Source: Aspidapion aeneum (lineage: Eukaryota > Arthropoda > Insecta > Coleoptera > Brentidae). Taken from it: a stretch of DNA of 64,000 nt. The stretch lies in NCBI GenBank assembly GCA_963576565.1, contig OY755039.1, positions 129,446,140 through 129,510,139 on the forward strand, given 5' to 3'. The notes beneath the pieces are model-generated. The model had not been told where the DNA came from. It worked only from the letters and a program-made list of their open reading frames with translations, and ran no database searches. Within the stretch, counting starts at the first letter, position 1. The number at the start of each line of letters is the position of its first letter. Position numbers and translations under genes: made by a program. Shown piece after piece: positions 33,345-44,565 of this stretch.

Positions 33345-34185
33345 TTCTATCTATTCTATTTAGCCTTCGTCAATCCATCTTTGGCCAAGTTCTCCAGTTT
33401 ACAATACATTTGTTCCATCAATCGTCTTTCTGTCTGATAATATGACCGGCAAATTTCCATTTTAATTTTGCTACTTCTGCTCTGACATCCCTTACTTTTG
33501 TTTTATTTCTTATCAATTCATTCCTTTTTCTACCTGTTAGCTTTACATGTAACATTTGTCTTTCCATTGATCTTTGGGCTTTTGTTACCTTATCCATGTT
33601 TGATTTTGTAAGTGTCCAGGTCTGGGATTCATAGGTAAGTACAGGAAGGATACATTGGTTATACACTTCCGTTTTGAGGTACTGAGGATATTTTTTATTT
33701 CTTAATATATTGCTTAATTTAATGAATGCTGTCCAGGCCAATCTTACTCGTCTCTTGATTTCAGCTGTTTGCTTTTCTTTTTTCAGTTTAATAATTTGTC
33801 CCAGGTCCTATATATTCCTCTACTTGTTCTATTTTCTTTTAGATTGATTGATATTATCAGCATATCTTGGTGGTTCAGAATTGTCCGTTTACTTTGATGC
33901 CTATTTCTTCCCAATCTAAGCTTTTAAAAACATCTTCTAGGGCCTGGTTAAATAATTTAGGGAATATTGTGTCACTCTGACACCTCTTCTTATGAGGATT
34001 GGCTTGGTTCCTCTGTGGATTTTGATTAATGTTGTTGCTTCACTAAATATATTGGCTATTAAGTCTGTATATCTGTGATCTATTCGGCTATTAATTAAAG
34101 ATCTTTTACTGCCCAGTGCTCAATGCTATCGAAAGCTTTTTCGAGTCTATAAACACAATATATATTTATATATATTTCCATACCC
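33345..34185 (-). pseudogene. RTE LINE fragment in the P-like element, copy 1
   Basis: Minus-strand reverse transcriptase debris begins at LEKAFDSIEHWAV, passes a damaged active site (YADN for YADD, near 33850) and ends with an intact 107-codon stretch carrying LPVLTYESQTWTLTKS and KWKFAGHIIRQ, the usual C-terminus of RTE enzymes. Stops and frameshifts break the first half. It joins the THAP reading frame at about 34185. Confidence 0.85.
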
Positions 34186-34194
34186 TCCCTTTCT

Positions 34195-34564
34195 TCAATT
34201 TTTTTTCGCCTGTCGTCAGGATTTTCTCTTACTGGAGGTTTGGGGTTTGACATATACTCGGGTTGAGATTCAAATAGCCGAGGTATTGCCCCATTGTTTA
34301 ACTTAGGGAATGTTAGTGGCACCTCCTTTTGTACTCCCTCTTTATCCCTAATTATCTCGGTTCTAACAACGTCACTTTTGTCAAAATGTTTCCAACAAAC
34401 CACTGAACATGCAGTCACAACATAATCTTCTCTGTGAATGGCCCGAAGCCAAGCATTTTTTAAGTCATTTTCTTTTGGGAAGCGTTAGTTGTTTGGTGGC
34501 CCTCTTCATTAACCACAGATGCATAGTTACTTTTGCAACCGGGTACACAACACTTTCGCGGCAT
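34195..34564 (-). pseudogene. THAP-domain gene fragment, frameshifted, copy 1
   Basis: Starts MPRKCCVPGC at 34564. The THAP zinc signature is complete across two frames: C-X4-C in CCVPGC, then after a one-base-type frameshift near 34475 FPKENDLKNAWLRAIHRED, then VCWKHF with the final C-X2-H. The family's AVPTIF box appears as AIPRLF. The domain binds DNA; in P elements it targets the transposon ends. After the domain the frame meets the LINE, so no catalytic part remains. An identical break is present in copy 2. Confidence 0.82.
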
Positions 34565-34925
34565 TTTAAAATTTAAAAAGAAAAAACAAAACAATACAAA
34601 AATTCCAAACAAAAACAAACATCTAACCTCACTTATTACCGGTGTACAAAATGTATTTTTTACACAGCTTTTATTAGGTAGGTAATATAATTTTAAGTTC
34701 ACCACACATCTGACTAAAACCAGAACAGTTTTTTTATTTGGTAACGCGATTTTAAATATACTAAAAGTTTTAAAAAAACATTATCTGCGCAGAAACGGCT
34801 AGTAACTAGCGTGGTGGGCGACGCACGTGAACGAAAATGAAGGGCCTCCAGGCTGTGTTGCCGTTTCTTCTGGTTCGTGGCTCGTTAGTTTACGAAGGCT
34901 GCGCTTCTAAGCATCGATACCTTAA

Positions 34926-35307
34926 AGGCGCCGTCCATGAAGAATATTATCCGCGCGGAATTAATTTTTTGGTGAAGGTGCCGGTTTTTCCGCCTTTCTT
35001 GCAGCGGATTTTTTAAAATGCGCGGAAATTATGAATTTCTTTAACACATTTTCGTGAACAATTCTGGTGAAATTCGAGCTTGTTTATCTTTAATATAAGA
35101 AATGTATCACAAAAGGTCAACATACGACTTGCATTTCTTGATAAAAATGATATTTATTGAAAACATGACATAAACCAAATGGCCGATTTACCCATTTTGA
35201 TCACAGCTGATTATTATTTTCGCCTCCAGTGATGTCATCGCGTTTTCCGCTACCGTTCGAACAAGTTGAACTTTTTTGAAAAACGCTGTGTTTGTGAGGT
35301 TATGTAA
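34926..35307. mobile_element. Truncated left part of a TTAA element, copy 1
   Basis: Begins AGGCGCCGTCCATGAAGA after TTAA at 34922-34925. The same sequence starts the complete element at 37586. The duplication breakpoint cuts it off at 35307. Confidence 0.78.
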
Positions 35308-36004
35308 CAGCCCTATATAACGATGGGCGCGCTGTCTGCCCAGCACAAGTGGTGACGTAACAGCGAGTTTGACCTTGAACATCGATTGCAGACAGATTCG
35401 GCAACTGAGCAATCCTGTCTAGTGTATAATCGTTGTATTCTATCCACCGTGCGATCCAAGCGCGAAGCGATTCTCTTCTAACGCAGCCTTCGTAAACTAA
35501 CGAGCCACGAACCAGAAAAGGCAACATCGCAAATTGGCCGGCTGGGAGGCCGATATTTACATGGGAGATATAAACATCTGCTATTTGTTTTGATTGTAGT
35601 TTGGCGATTTTGTATTTTTTTTTGTAAAAACTAATAAACTGTGTTTAGGCGTGTTACATTTAATTTTTAAAACAAACAAAACATTTGGAAATCAATATCA
35701 GTGGCTATTATTCATGTTAAAAAATATGTAACAAAACCTAGAATAAACAGAAGAGAAATTACTTTTAAACAATTTGTGAGAACAACCCTAAAGTTCGATT
35801 CATAGTACCGTGAAGTAAGCAGTATGAAGTGAGCAGTAAGAAATAAAAATGGTTCCTTTCTTACTGCTAAGTTATTACTGTCAAGTTTGAACAACAGGAT
35901 GTTTGTGGGATAGTTTCTTATGTCTGACTGCTTACTTTACAGAACTATGAATCTAGTTTAAGTGGTAACATGTTAATTTAAACTTTAAATGAACTTACCT
36001 TTTT

Positions 36005-36845
36005 TTCTATCTATTCTATTTAGCCTTCGTCAATCCATCTTTGGCCAAGTTCTCCAGTTTACAATACATTTGTTCCATCAATCGTCTTTCTGTCTGATAA
36101 TATGACCGGCAAATTTCCATTTTAATTTTGCTACTTCTGCTCTGACATCCCTTACTTTTGTTTTATTTCTTATCAATTCATTCCTTTTTCTACCTGTTAG
36201 CTTTACATGTAACATTTGTCTTTCCATTGATCTTTGGGCTTTTGTTACCTTATCCATGTTTGATTTTGTAAGTGTCCAGGTCTGGGATTCATAGGTAAGT
36301 ACAGGAAGGATACATTGGTTATACACTTCCGTTTTGAGGTACTGAGGATATTTTTTATTTCTTAATATATTGCTTAATTTAATGAATGCTGTCCAGGCCA
36401 ATCTTACTCGTCTCTTGATTTCAGCTGTTTGCTTTTCTTTTTTCAGTTTAATAATTTGTCCCAGGTCCTATATATTCCTCTACTTGTTCTATTTTCTTTT
36501 AGATTGATTGATATTATCAGCATATCTTGGTGGTTCAGAATTGTCCGTTTACTTTGATGCCTATTTCTTCCCAATCTAAGCTTTTAAAAACATCTTCTAG
36601 GGCCTGGTTAAATAATTTAGGGAATATTGTGTCACTCTGACACCTCTTCTTATGAGGATTGGCTTGGTTCCTCTGTGGATTTTGATTAATGTTGTTGCTT
36701 CACTAAATATATTGGCTATTAAGTCTGTATATCTGTGATCTATTCGGCTATTAATTAAAGATCTTTTACTGCCCAGTGCTCAATGCTATCGAAAGCTTTT
36801 TCGAGTCTATAAACACAATATATATTTATATATATTTCCATACCC
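36005..36845 (-). pseudogene. RTE LINE fragment, copy 2
   Basis: Duplicate of 33345-34185 with the same defects, including the intact 107-codon C-terminal frame at 36078-36401. Confidence 0.85.
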
Positions 36846-36854
36846 TCCCTTTCT

Positions 36855-37224
36855 TCAATTTTTTTTCGCCTGTCGTCAGGATTTTCTCTTACTGGAGGTT
36901 TGGGGTTTGACATATACTCGGGTTGAGATTCAAATAGCCGAGGTATTGCCCCATTGTTTAACTTAGGGAAGGTTAGTGGCACCTCCTTTTGTACTCCCTC
37001 TTTATCCCTAATTATCTCGGTTCTAACAACGTCACTTTTGTCAAAATGTTTCCAACAAACCACTGAACATGCAGTCACAACATAATCTTCTCTGTGAATG
37101 GCCCGAAGCCAAGCATTTTTTAAGTCATTTTCTTTTGGGAAGCGTTAGTTGTTTGGTGGCCCTCTTCATTAACCACAGATGCATAGTTACTTTTGCAACC
37201 GGGTACACAACACTTTCGCGGCAT
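36855..37224 (-). pseudogene. THAP-domain gene fragment, copy 2
   Basis: Duplicate of 34195-34564, with the same frameshift. The shared defect shows that the gene was already broken when the segment duplicated. One base differs here (GGTTAG for TGTTAG near 36971). Confidence 0.82.
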
Positions 37225-37585
37225 TTTAAAATTTAAAAAGAAAAAACAAAACAATACAAAAATTCCAAACAAAAACAAACATCTAACCTCACTTATTACC
37301 GGTGTACAAAATGTATTTTTTACACAGCTTTTATTAGGTAGGTAATATAATTTTAAGTTCACCACACATCTGACTAAAACCAGAACAGTTTTTTTATTTG
37401 GTAACGCGATTTTAAATATACTAAAAGTTTTAAAAAAACATTATCTGCGCAGAAACGGCTAGTAACTAGCGTGGTGGGCGACGCACGTGAACGAAAATGA
37501 AGGGCCTCCAGGCTGTGTTGCCGTTTCTTCTGGTTCGTGGCTCGTTAGTTTACGAAGGCTGCGCTTCTAAGCATCGATACCTTAA

Positions 37586-38294
37586 AGGCGCCGTCCATGA
37601 AGAATATTATCCGCGCGGAATTAATTTTTTGGTGAAGGTGCCGGTTTTTCCGCCTTTCTTGCAGCGGATTTTTTAAAATGCGCGGAAATTATGAATTTCT
37701 TTAACACATTTTCGTGAACAATTCTGGTGAAATTCGAGCTTGTTTATCTTTAATATAAGAAATGTATCACAAAAGGTCAACATACGACTTGCATTTCTTG
37801 ATAAAAATGATATTTATTGAAAACATGACATAAACCAAATGGCCGATTTACCCATTTTGATCACAGCTGATTATTATTTTCGCCTCCAGTGATGTCATCG
37901 CGTTTTCCGCTACCGTTCGAACAAGTTGAACTTTTTTGAAAAACGCTGTGTTTGTGAGGTTATGTAACATAACCTCACTTCGATGTTTATTATTTTTTTG
38001 GAAAAGATCTAAATACCTAAAACCTCTTAGAAAATAAGGGTCGTTGGGGAAAGATAGGCTTAATTTCTTGTTAGTTTATAAATATTTGTGTAGTTTCTTT
38101 TTGAGACTAAACACTTATTTTCACGTATGTCTTATTTTCAGTTTTTTTTAGTGGAAATAAAAATATATGGAATAGCCAGGCCCTTTGGGCGGGGGCGGGT
38201 TTGAGCCCAAGCCTAATAGTATTAATGGTGGGGGGTAACCATAGGTCCGGCAAGTAGGCCCTTTTTGCCATCTAGGCCTAATATCTATAATAGT

Positions 38295-38330
<36 letters not shown>

Positions 38331-39857
38331 CTAAAAATAAAACTACAGGGGAGGGGTAACATTGCAATATTAATAAACAACTACTAGAAAATTTAAAAAC
38401 ATTGTGCTGATGGCAAAAAGTTTAGGGCAAAATCATATATATAGGTAACAAAAAAATTTGTGCCGAAAATTTTTCTTCTTGGAAAAATCGTACTGCAGAA
38501 GAAAATTCTTGTAAAACTTAAAAAGCTACTAAAAAATTTTAAAGAAATTGTGTTACAGACAAAAAGTTTAGATAAATTAAGTCCTCTTCGGAAAAATCAT
38601 GATGCAGATATAACAAAAAAAAAATAAAGCCGGAACTTTTACAGAAATTAGTATATTTAAAAAAATTATACACCAAAGTAAATGTTTAGAAAAAATAATC
38701 ATTTAAAGAAAAAAAGAGGCGCCAAACGCCAAAAATTTGTTACAAAATGCAAAAGATTTGGTTATTTTCAAGAGTATTTGTATTACATTCAGAAATGTTT
38801 ATGGACTTGGGTCAGTTTGTCCCTGAAATGTATACTCATTTCATTTAGGGCGCTAAGACCCCAGCCCCCCTAATCGTGCCCATTAATTTTCAAGACATTT
38901 TGATTTAAAAATATAGACTTTGGTCTTACACATTTATTTAAAAATATATTTATTTGACAAAAGTATACAATTAAACTTTACAATAAAATTGCCACTAGAA
39001 TAAATAATCATAAACTAAGAAAAATAAAATATTTAGAGTCAATTTAAAAAAATAGGCTCTTTTTATTTTATATTAAATAAACACTAATCCTAGCTTTTCT
39101 TAGTACGAAAAATAAACAAAATTACTTAACAAATTTTACAATTTTCCAACACACAATCACATTTGCAAGAGCACCAGTAACCATAATTTAATTTTTTTTG
39201 AAGTCTTAATTAAACCTGTGACGAGACAAGACTGTATTTGATTCCTTGCTACATAAATACAGAAAATTAAGTATTTAATTTTTTTATTTCTGTTTCTAAA
39301 TTGTTTGGTAGATTGTTGAAAAACTTTATAAATGCCTAAACTGGTCTTGTCTCTGTTAGTGATAATCTATGCTTCAGATAGTGTTAATGTCATTGAGGTT
39401 ACTCGATATTTTATTATGATATCATATTGAGGCAGATAACTAATGCATAAACTGGACTTGTCTCTGTTGATGATAATCTATGCTTCACTATGCTTCTGCT
39501 AGTTGTGGTACTGGAACTCGTATTATGATCATGTTGAGGCAGGTAACTATCAAATTTCTAAAAGTTCTTGGTGAGTTCTACTGCAAAACCACCAGACCCT
39601 CGACTATGTACATAGGTTATTGATGCCTGATTTAGTTCAAAATATATATTTATAAATGTTTTTAACTTTAACAAAAATATCCGAATAAACAACTTTGAAA
39701 ATTAATGTTTTGTTTAATTTCACTCGTCATTCTTTTTTTCTCTCTTGTTGACGTTAGGTTGTGGCCAACTGGCCTCCCTGTGATTTAATGCACAGTATAC
39801 ATATTGGTTCCTTGAAAATAAATCCGCGCGGAAAATACTCTTCATGGACGGGTACCT
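37586..39857. mobile_element. TTAA-flanked DNA element, 2272 bp
   Basis: AGGCGCCGTCCATGAAGA (left) and TCTTCATGGACGGGTACCT (right), followed inward by TCCGCGCGGA on both sides, are imperfect TIRs of about 45 bp. TTAA flanks each end (37582-37585, 39858-39861). No transposase was recognised in its A/T-rich interior. Both piggyBac and Kolobok use TTAA. It contains the right border of the tandem duplication. Confidence 0.78.
38299..38329. repeat. (TA)n microsatellite
   Basis: About 15 uninterrupted TA units inside the TTAA element. Confidence 0.95.
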
Positions 39858-39861
39858 TTAA

Positions 39862-39954
39862 TATGTAAGTTGGAATCGATGTTAAAGTATCGATATGTTT
39901 TCACCGATATATCGATAATATAATAGTATCGGGTATCGTTACCACAACCCTACC
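39862..39954. other. Spacer rich in TATCGATA motifs
   Basis: Several ATCGAT/TATCGATA words occur in 90 bases between the TTAA element and element B. Such words bind DREF-type factors in flies, but function here is unsupported. Confidence 0.4.
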
Positions 39955-42579
39955 TATAGGGCTGTCTAACAAAACATATGATTTATTTACCTAATCTGTG
40001 CATATGATCAAATCCAAGATGTCTTCCATGGGACAAACAAACCGATTTCCCATAAGCCGTAATGTTAACAAAAACGTAAATTTTACAAAAACGACAAGAG
40101 CTTTAGTCTCAAAAATTAATCAGTTTTAAGAATAGATCCTTTGTGCATATGAGAAAAATGCGTTTTTCTTAAAAATGTTAAACTAAAGCGAGAAAATCTG
40201 AAATAAAAGGGACCATGTTTTCTTCAAAAAAGTAGGTTATGTTTTTGTTTATTTTGTTTTTTTTTTAACTTTTTTCTAGTTTTTTCACTTATTTTGAATT
40301 ATTACATGGGCGCACCAAGGGGGCGGGGGGCTAGGGGGCCGGACCCCCCAAACCACATATTTTTTTAGATATTTTCCATATATTTCATGAGTAAACAGAA
40401 AAAATAGCATAAAGTACATCATGAGACCTCTGGGGCCCCCCCAAAGGTTTTTGAAGTTTTTTGACCAATGAATCAATGAACTATCAGCCCAAGGTAGGGG
40501 AAAGTAGTTCTATTCAAAGAGCTCACTTCAAGGCTCACTTAACAGAGACGAAATTGAAATAGACTAAACTTTTCTCATCAGATTCAGGTTTTCTATTAGG
40601 ATCTTTTGTTGTACTTGACTAAACCTTTTGCTAAGTAATAGGCCTTCTATAGCATTAAACTGTGAAAAATATTTCACTATGATTTTTAGGTTTAGACAAA
40701 GTTTAATCACGGATCATCTTAACAAAGGTGATCCGTGGTTTAATTGTTTTAACCCTCCAGTAGTAAAATGAAAAAGAGGCACAACTTATAGGTAGGTCAG
40801 TCCAACAGATCAATATGCACATATAAGTTCCAACCAAGGTTGGTCAAGCAAACTTCTAATAAGTACTTTACAAAATATGTTTATTTAAAAAAATATAAGT
40901 AAACATTATATAAAAAAAAAACTTGCAAAATTAAAATACAGTTTTTTCTTGTCATTGGCCTCACACACCGTACATCACCATATGATTTTCCATGAACTAT
41001 AATACATAGGGCTTAAGTACGGTCAAATTCATCAGCTCACAACAGTAAGTACTGTTCAAATTTTACAACAGTACAATATTCGCTGTTGTATTACTACTGT
41101 TACTATTACTTTTATTACTGTTTTTTTGTAACAATATTTGCTCAATTATGTATCTAAAAGTTTATGCAAATAAACATATACTCTACTCTACAATTGGGCG
41201 TAACAGCATATGACCCATTAGGAATATTAGAACCCAAATTTTTTTGAGAGAAATTGAAAAAAATATCTGAGAGAACTTATTTGTTTTTCTTGTGGTCATC
41301 AAAGTCAACAAAGATTACTTTTTTATCCATCTATTATTAATGATGGCAAAAAAATTTTTTTTGCTAATAAGCTCAGTACAGTACCGGAGAAATTTCACAA
41401 CAGGACTTGTAGTAGGTCCAGTCAGATACTATACAAATTTTATGGTGTACAAGTTTTAGGTGTCAAAAAGCATGGAAATAAAGGAAAATTTGCACCAAAA
41501 TAGTTTAAGATAAAAAGAGGTTTGAGTTAGGGAGACAGACAGATGAACCGAACCGAACCAAACTCACCAGTTTATTCTAAACTGTTTTGAGGTCTGTAAA
41601 ATAAATATTTATTAAAGAAAAAGAAACTTTGATGATACAGGACTTCACTCGACACTATACAGGACGCTACACTACCAAAAGTTTATTTAAGGTTCTGTAG
41701 GATGGTGTACAAATTTGGTTCAGCTCATTATTCACACTTTAACCTCATATTGTTTTCCTTTTCTTTCTTCTCGGGACCTTTTTTTTCAACCATCATTTTT
41801 AAAATTTTTCAACCGTTTTGAAACAATGGATGAATGGATATTCAGGAGAGACCCAGTCATGATCATTGCTGTATTGTATTGCCTAGAATAGTAAAAAAAT
41901 CATAGTGAAATATTTCTTAGAGTTTAACACAATTCTATGTTACACTTCTGCAAAAGGTCCACTCAAGCACAAAAAAAGATCCCAATAGAAAATGTTGCCA
42001 AAATGGCAGTTGCACATTTATCCAAAACAAACCTGACAAAAAACTTTCGAATATTTCAATTTATCCTCTGTTAAGTCAGGTAATAGAGCACTTATCCACT
42101 TTCTTTTCCCTTCTTTGAGCTGATACCTAGTTCATTTAAATCAAGATGATTTTTTTAGGTCAAAATACTTGGCATTCCATCAAAACTAACATTATCAAGC
42201 TCTCCCCAGCTGCCACAATTCATAACAGCACAGAAACTAATAATAATGATTCAAACTGAGTAAAAAACTGGAAAAAAAGTAAAAAAAAACAAAAGTAAAT
42301 AAAAACATAACCTGACTTTTGAACAAAACATGGTCCCTTTTATTTGAGATTTACTGGCTTCAATTGATTTTTTTTAAGAAAAACGCATTTTTCCCATGTG
42401 TACAAAGGTTCAATACTTAAAACAGCATCTTTGTTGTAAGTTAAATCGTTTCACTTTTTTTTAAAAATTACGTTTTTGTTAACATTGCGGCTAATGGGAA
42501 AACGCTTTGTTTGTCCCATGGCGACCATCTTGGATCGAAAAACAGCTGATCGTGACAGGTTGTTAGACAAGCTAATTGG
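39955..42579 (-). mobile_element. Foldback-type element B (inverted copy of A)
   Basis: Reverse-complement copy of 30123-32656 with scattered substitutions and small indels. It starts TATAGGGCTGTCTAAC and ends GTTAGACAAGCTAATTGG. It carries a 30-bp palindromic insertion that A lacks. It faces A across 7.3 kb, giving a composite-like arrangement. Confidence 0.82.
40708..40737. repeat. 30-bp palindromic insertion with exact 7-bp TSD
   Basis: CACGGATCA and TGATCCGTG form the arms around a 12-base loop. GTTTAAT stands on both sides (40701-40707, 40738-40744). Element A has the site once and without the insertion (ATTAAAC at 31948-31954), so this is a true insertion with an empty-site control. 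Confidence 0.92.
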
Positions 42580-42756
42580 TGTTCTGTATCTGCGTTTAGT
42601 ATTTAAGCCGATCACACACAAAAAAACATAACGCGTAAGAAGTTCAACCTTATGGACTTTTCTTACGTAAATCCAATATGGCCGCTGCTATTCGATCGCT
42701 GATTGGTTGAAAGCCCGCTATGCGCCATGCTACGGATTACGTAAATTGTGTGTGTG
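42580..42756. other. Possible MITE remnant
   Basis: GATCACACACAA (42609) and TTGTGTGTGTGA (42745) form a short inverted pair. The segment is otherwise unassigned. Confidence 0.35.
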
Positions 42757-42899
42757 AAGGCCTTACGAGTCGTTAAATACCGAGATGAATTCCAAGACGT
42801 GCGCAAGCGTTGATCTGTCACTTCTGCCAACCAATCAACTGAGAGATATTTCAGTATGGTTTTATACAGCAAAACTTTAATAATTTCCAGTTCTTTTTG

Positions 42900-43247
42900 A
42901 TGAAAATTCGTCGTTTTTGTGCTGTGAAAATGCCGGTGACGTGCAAGTTGTGTGACAAATGATTTACTGCCCAATTTAATTTGAATAAACACTGTCAAAG
43001 TAAACATGGCATACAAAAACAAAGGTATTTCTATGCAGAAAGTGTTTTTATGTTTAAATGCCTAGAATGTAAATGCTCCTTCCCAAAAAACTTGGATCTG
43101 TGTGATCATTTGAAATACAAACACAATCAAGAAATACTTGAAGAAACATTGGAGTTGAGAGTCAATACACCCATGGCAAAACAAAATAAACTTGAAAGGC
43201 ATAAGATCATATGGAAGAAATACTGCATATGCCTCAAAAAATATTAA
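42900..43247 (+). pseudogene. Zinc finger gene copy 2, nonsense-mutated
   Basis: Same protein as 26678-26992, but the leucine codon after CKLCDK is TGA (42960-42962), which destroys finger 1. An internal ATG at 42981 would leave finger 2. The 3' end also differs: the stop found in copy 1 is a tryptophan codon here, which extends the frame by about 16 codons. Confidence 0.82.
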
Positions 43248-43361
43248 TCGCAGCACATAGATATTGTATATTTTTGAAATCAGAAAGAAAAGACAAATCT
43301 TAAAATGCAAAAATATACAGGGTGTTCCGTCTCAAAAAATCGACTTCATTGTCACACCCTG

Positions 43362-44244
43362 TACAGGGTGTCCCAAATTCGTTGTTTTTTTGTGGTGTCG
43401 GGTATTTCTAGGGGAGATAGAAAAAAAAACTAACGCCCCTTTGCGACGCGCAAATTTCAAGAGAAGCCCAAAGGTGAAAACCATATTTAGATATAGCAAG
43501 CCGTTTTTAAGCTACGGAGTGTTTTTGTCTGCATTTTGGGAGGGGGCCTATAACTTTTTTGTTTATGAAAATTTTGTTTTTATGTAAATAGCTTTCTTAT
43601 AGATCTTTTCTTGAAGAATTGACAGATGTAAACGGTTTTTATTGATCTCTTTTGGTTTTTAAGATATTGCATAAAGTTATTTTTCTTACAGAATAACTCT
43701 TTTTTTATTCGATTTTTAAAATCAGCTTAAAATTTCCTTTAAAATGATGTATCACACTCAATATTTTATTTTTTTATTGTTTTCTTTATTTTTATTTTTT
43801 AATCACCTCTTTATTATTTTTTTATTTTTATAATTTTATAATATTAAACCGAACCGAACCGAACCCATTAAGCAAACTAAAATATGTGGTAAAAATAAAA
43901 AAAATACAAAAATATAAAGAAATAAAGGGAAAAAAATAAATTTTATGTGATATCTCAAAAACTAAACGTGACAAATAAAATTTAATTTAACAGTTGAATT
44001 CCTCTTAAAAAAGTGTCTTAAGAATTTTTTCACAGAAATAAAAAATATTAATAAATAAAAAAGTTATAGACCCCTTCCCAAAATGCAGACTTTTTAAAAA
44101 CACCCCGTCGTTGCTATATCAAAATGCGATTTTCACCTTTAAGCTTCTTTTGAAATTTGAGTGTCACAAAGGGGGATCAGTTTTTTTAGCCCCTCTAGAA
44201 ATACCCGAAACCCCCCAAAAACATCGAATTTGGGACACCGTGTA
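43362..44244. mobile_element. MITE with TACAGGGTGTCCC TIRs nested in copy 2
   Basis: TACAGGGTGTCCCAAATTCG (left) faces CGAATTTGGGACACCGTGTA (right), and imperfect symmetry extends about 200 bases inward (for example GCCTATAACTTTTTTGT against its inverse). It interrupts the tail of the zinc-finger element. No coding frame. It shares its first 13 bases with 29204-29945. Confidence 0.82.
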
Positions 44245-44565
44245 CATGGTGAGGGATAGAAAAAAAATTATGTTGGCTTTTAAAGTTGTCATAATTAACC
44301 AAAAAAATCTCAATTTATTTTCAATGATAAAGTTGCTGAGTGCTCCGGTTATAAAAAACCACCCGGTACCTACATAAAATCATACCTAAAAATTAGAATT
44401 GACCATTATTTTATACCTTGAATTTTTTATTATACGTTCAGCTCTTCGATCTCGCGCCAATCCCGGTATTCGCGCCAATAATTTAAATTAGACATTTTGA
44501 CGTTAATTTTGGCGCATGCTCCTTTGATGGAATTCATCTCGGTATTTAACGACTCGTAAGGCCTT

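Larger units (their letters stand above)
32822..34903 (-). mobile_element. P-like element with THAP gene, copy 1
   Basis: The left end CGCAGCCTTCGTAAACTAAC and the right end GTTAGTTTACGAAGGCTGCG are inverses; the TIRs extend about 45 bp with a small gap. CTTCTAA flanks both sides (32815-32821, 34904-34910). Inside, on the minus strand, is the start of a THAP-domain gene. P elements have THAP transposases and 7-8-bp TSDs, so this assignment fits. The rest of the transposase is missing and an RTE LINE fragment sits in its place. Confidence 0.8.
32648..35307. repeat. 2660-bp tandem duplication, copy 1
   Basis: The unit starts at CAGCCCTATATAACG, nine bases inside the end of element A, and ends at GAGGTTATGTAA. 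It repeats immediately at 35308 with a constant offset of 2660. The only difference I noticed is T against G in the GGGAATGTTAG / GGGAAGGTTAG phrase. The joint shows a 3-base ACA microhomology. Confidence 0.96.
35482..37563 (-). mobile_element. P-like element with THAP gene, copy 2
   Basis: Same TIRs, same CTTCTAA flanks and same content as 32822-34903. It arose by the segmental duplication, not by transposition, because flanking sequence is shared too. Confidence 0.8.
35308..37967. repeat. 2660-bp tandem duplication, copy 2
   Basis: Second copy of 32648-35307. It ends at GTTATGTAA, followed by CATAACCTCAC, so the right border falls inside an 11-bp inverted repeat (GTGAGGTTATG / CATAACCTCAC). 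Confidence 0.96.
42765..44557 (+). mobile_element. Zinc-finger-encoding element, copy 2 (1793 bp with nested MITE)
   Basis: Perfect TIRs ACGAGTCGTTAAATACCGAG / CTCGGTATTTAACGACTCGT with the 8-bp TSD AAGGCCTT (42757-42764, 44558-44565). Compared with copy 1 it has a 22-base extra stretch near 42846 and a nested insertion of about 1.1 kb after the coding frame (43320-44470). The TSD differs from copy 1, so the two inserted independently. Confidence 0.9.

Noticed and set aside
34460..34705. 81-residue protein starting MVNLKLYYLP
   Set aside because: Only the part from the internal ATG at 34564 is THAP; the upstream codons are unrelated leader.
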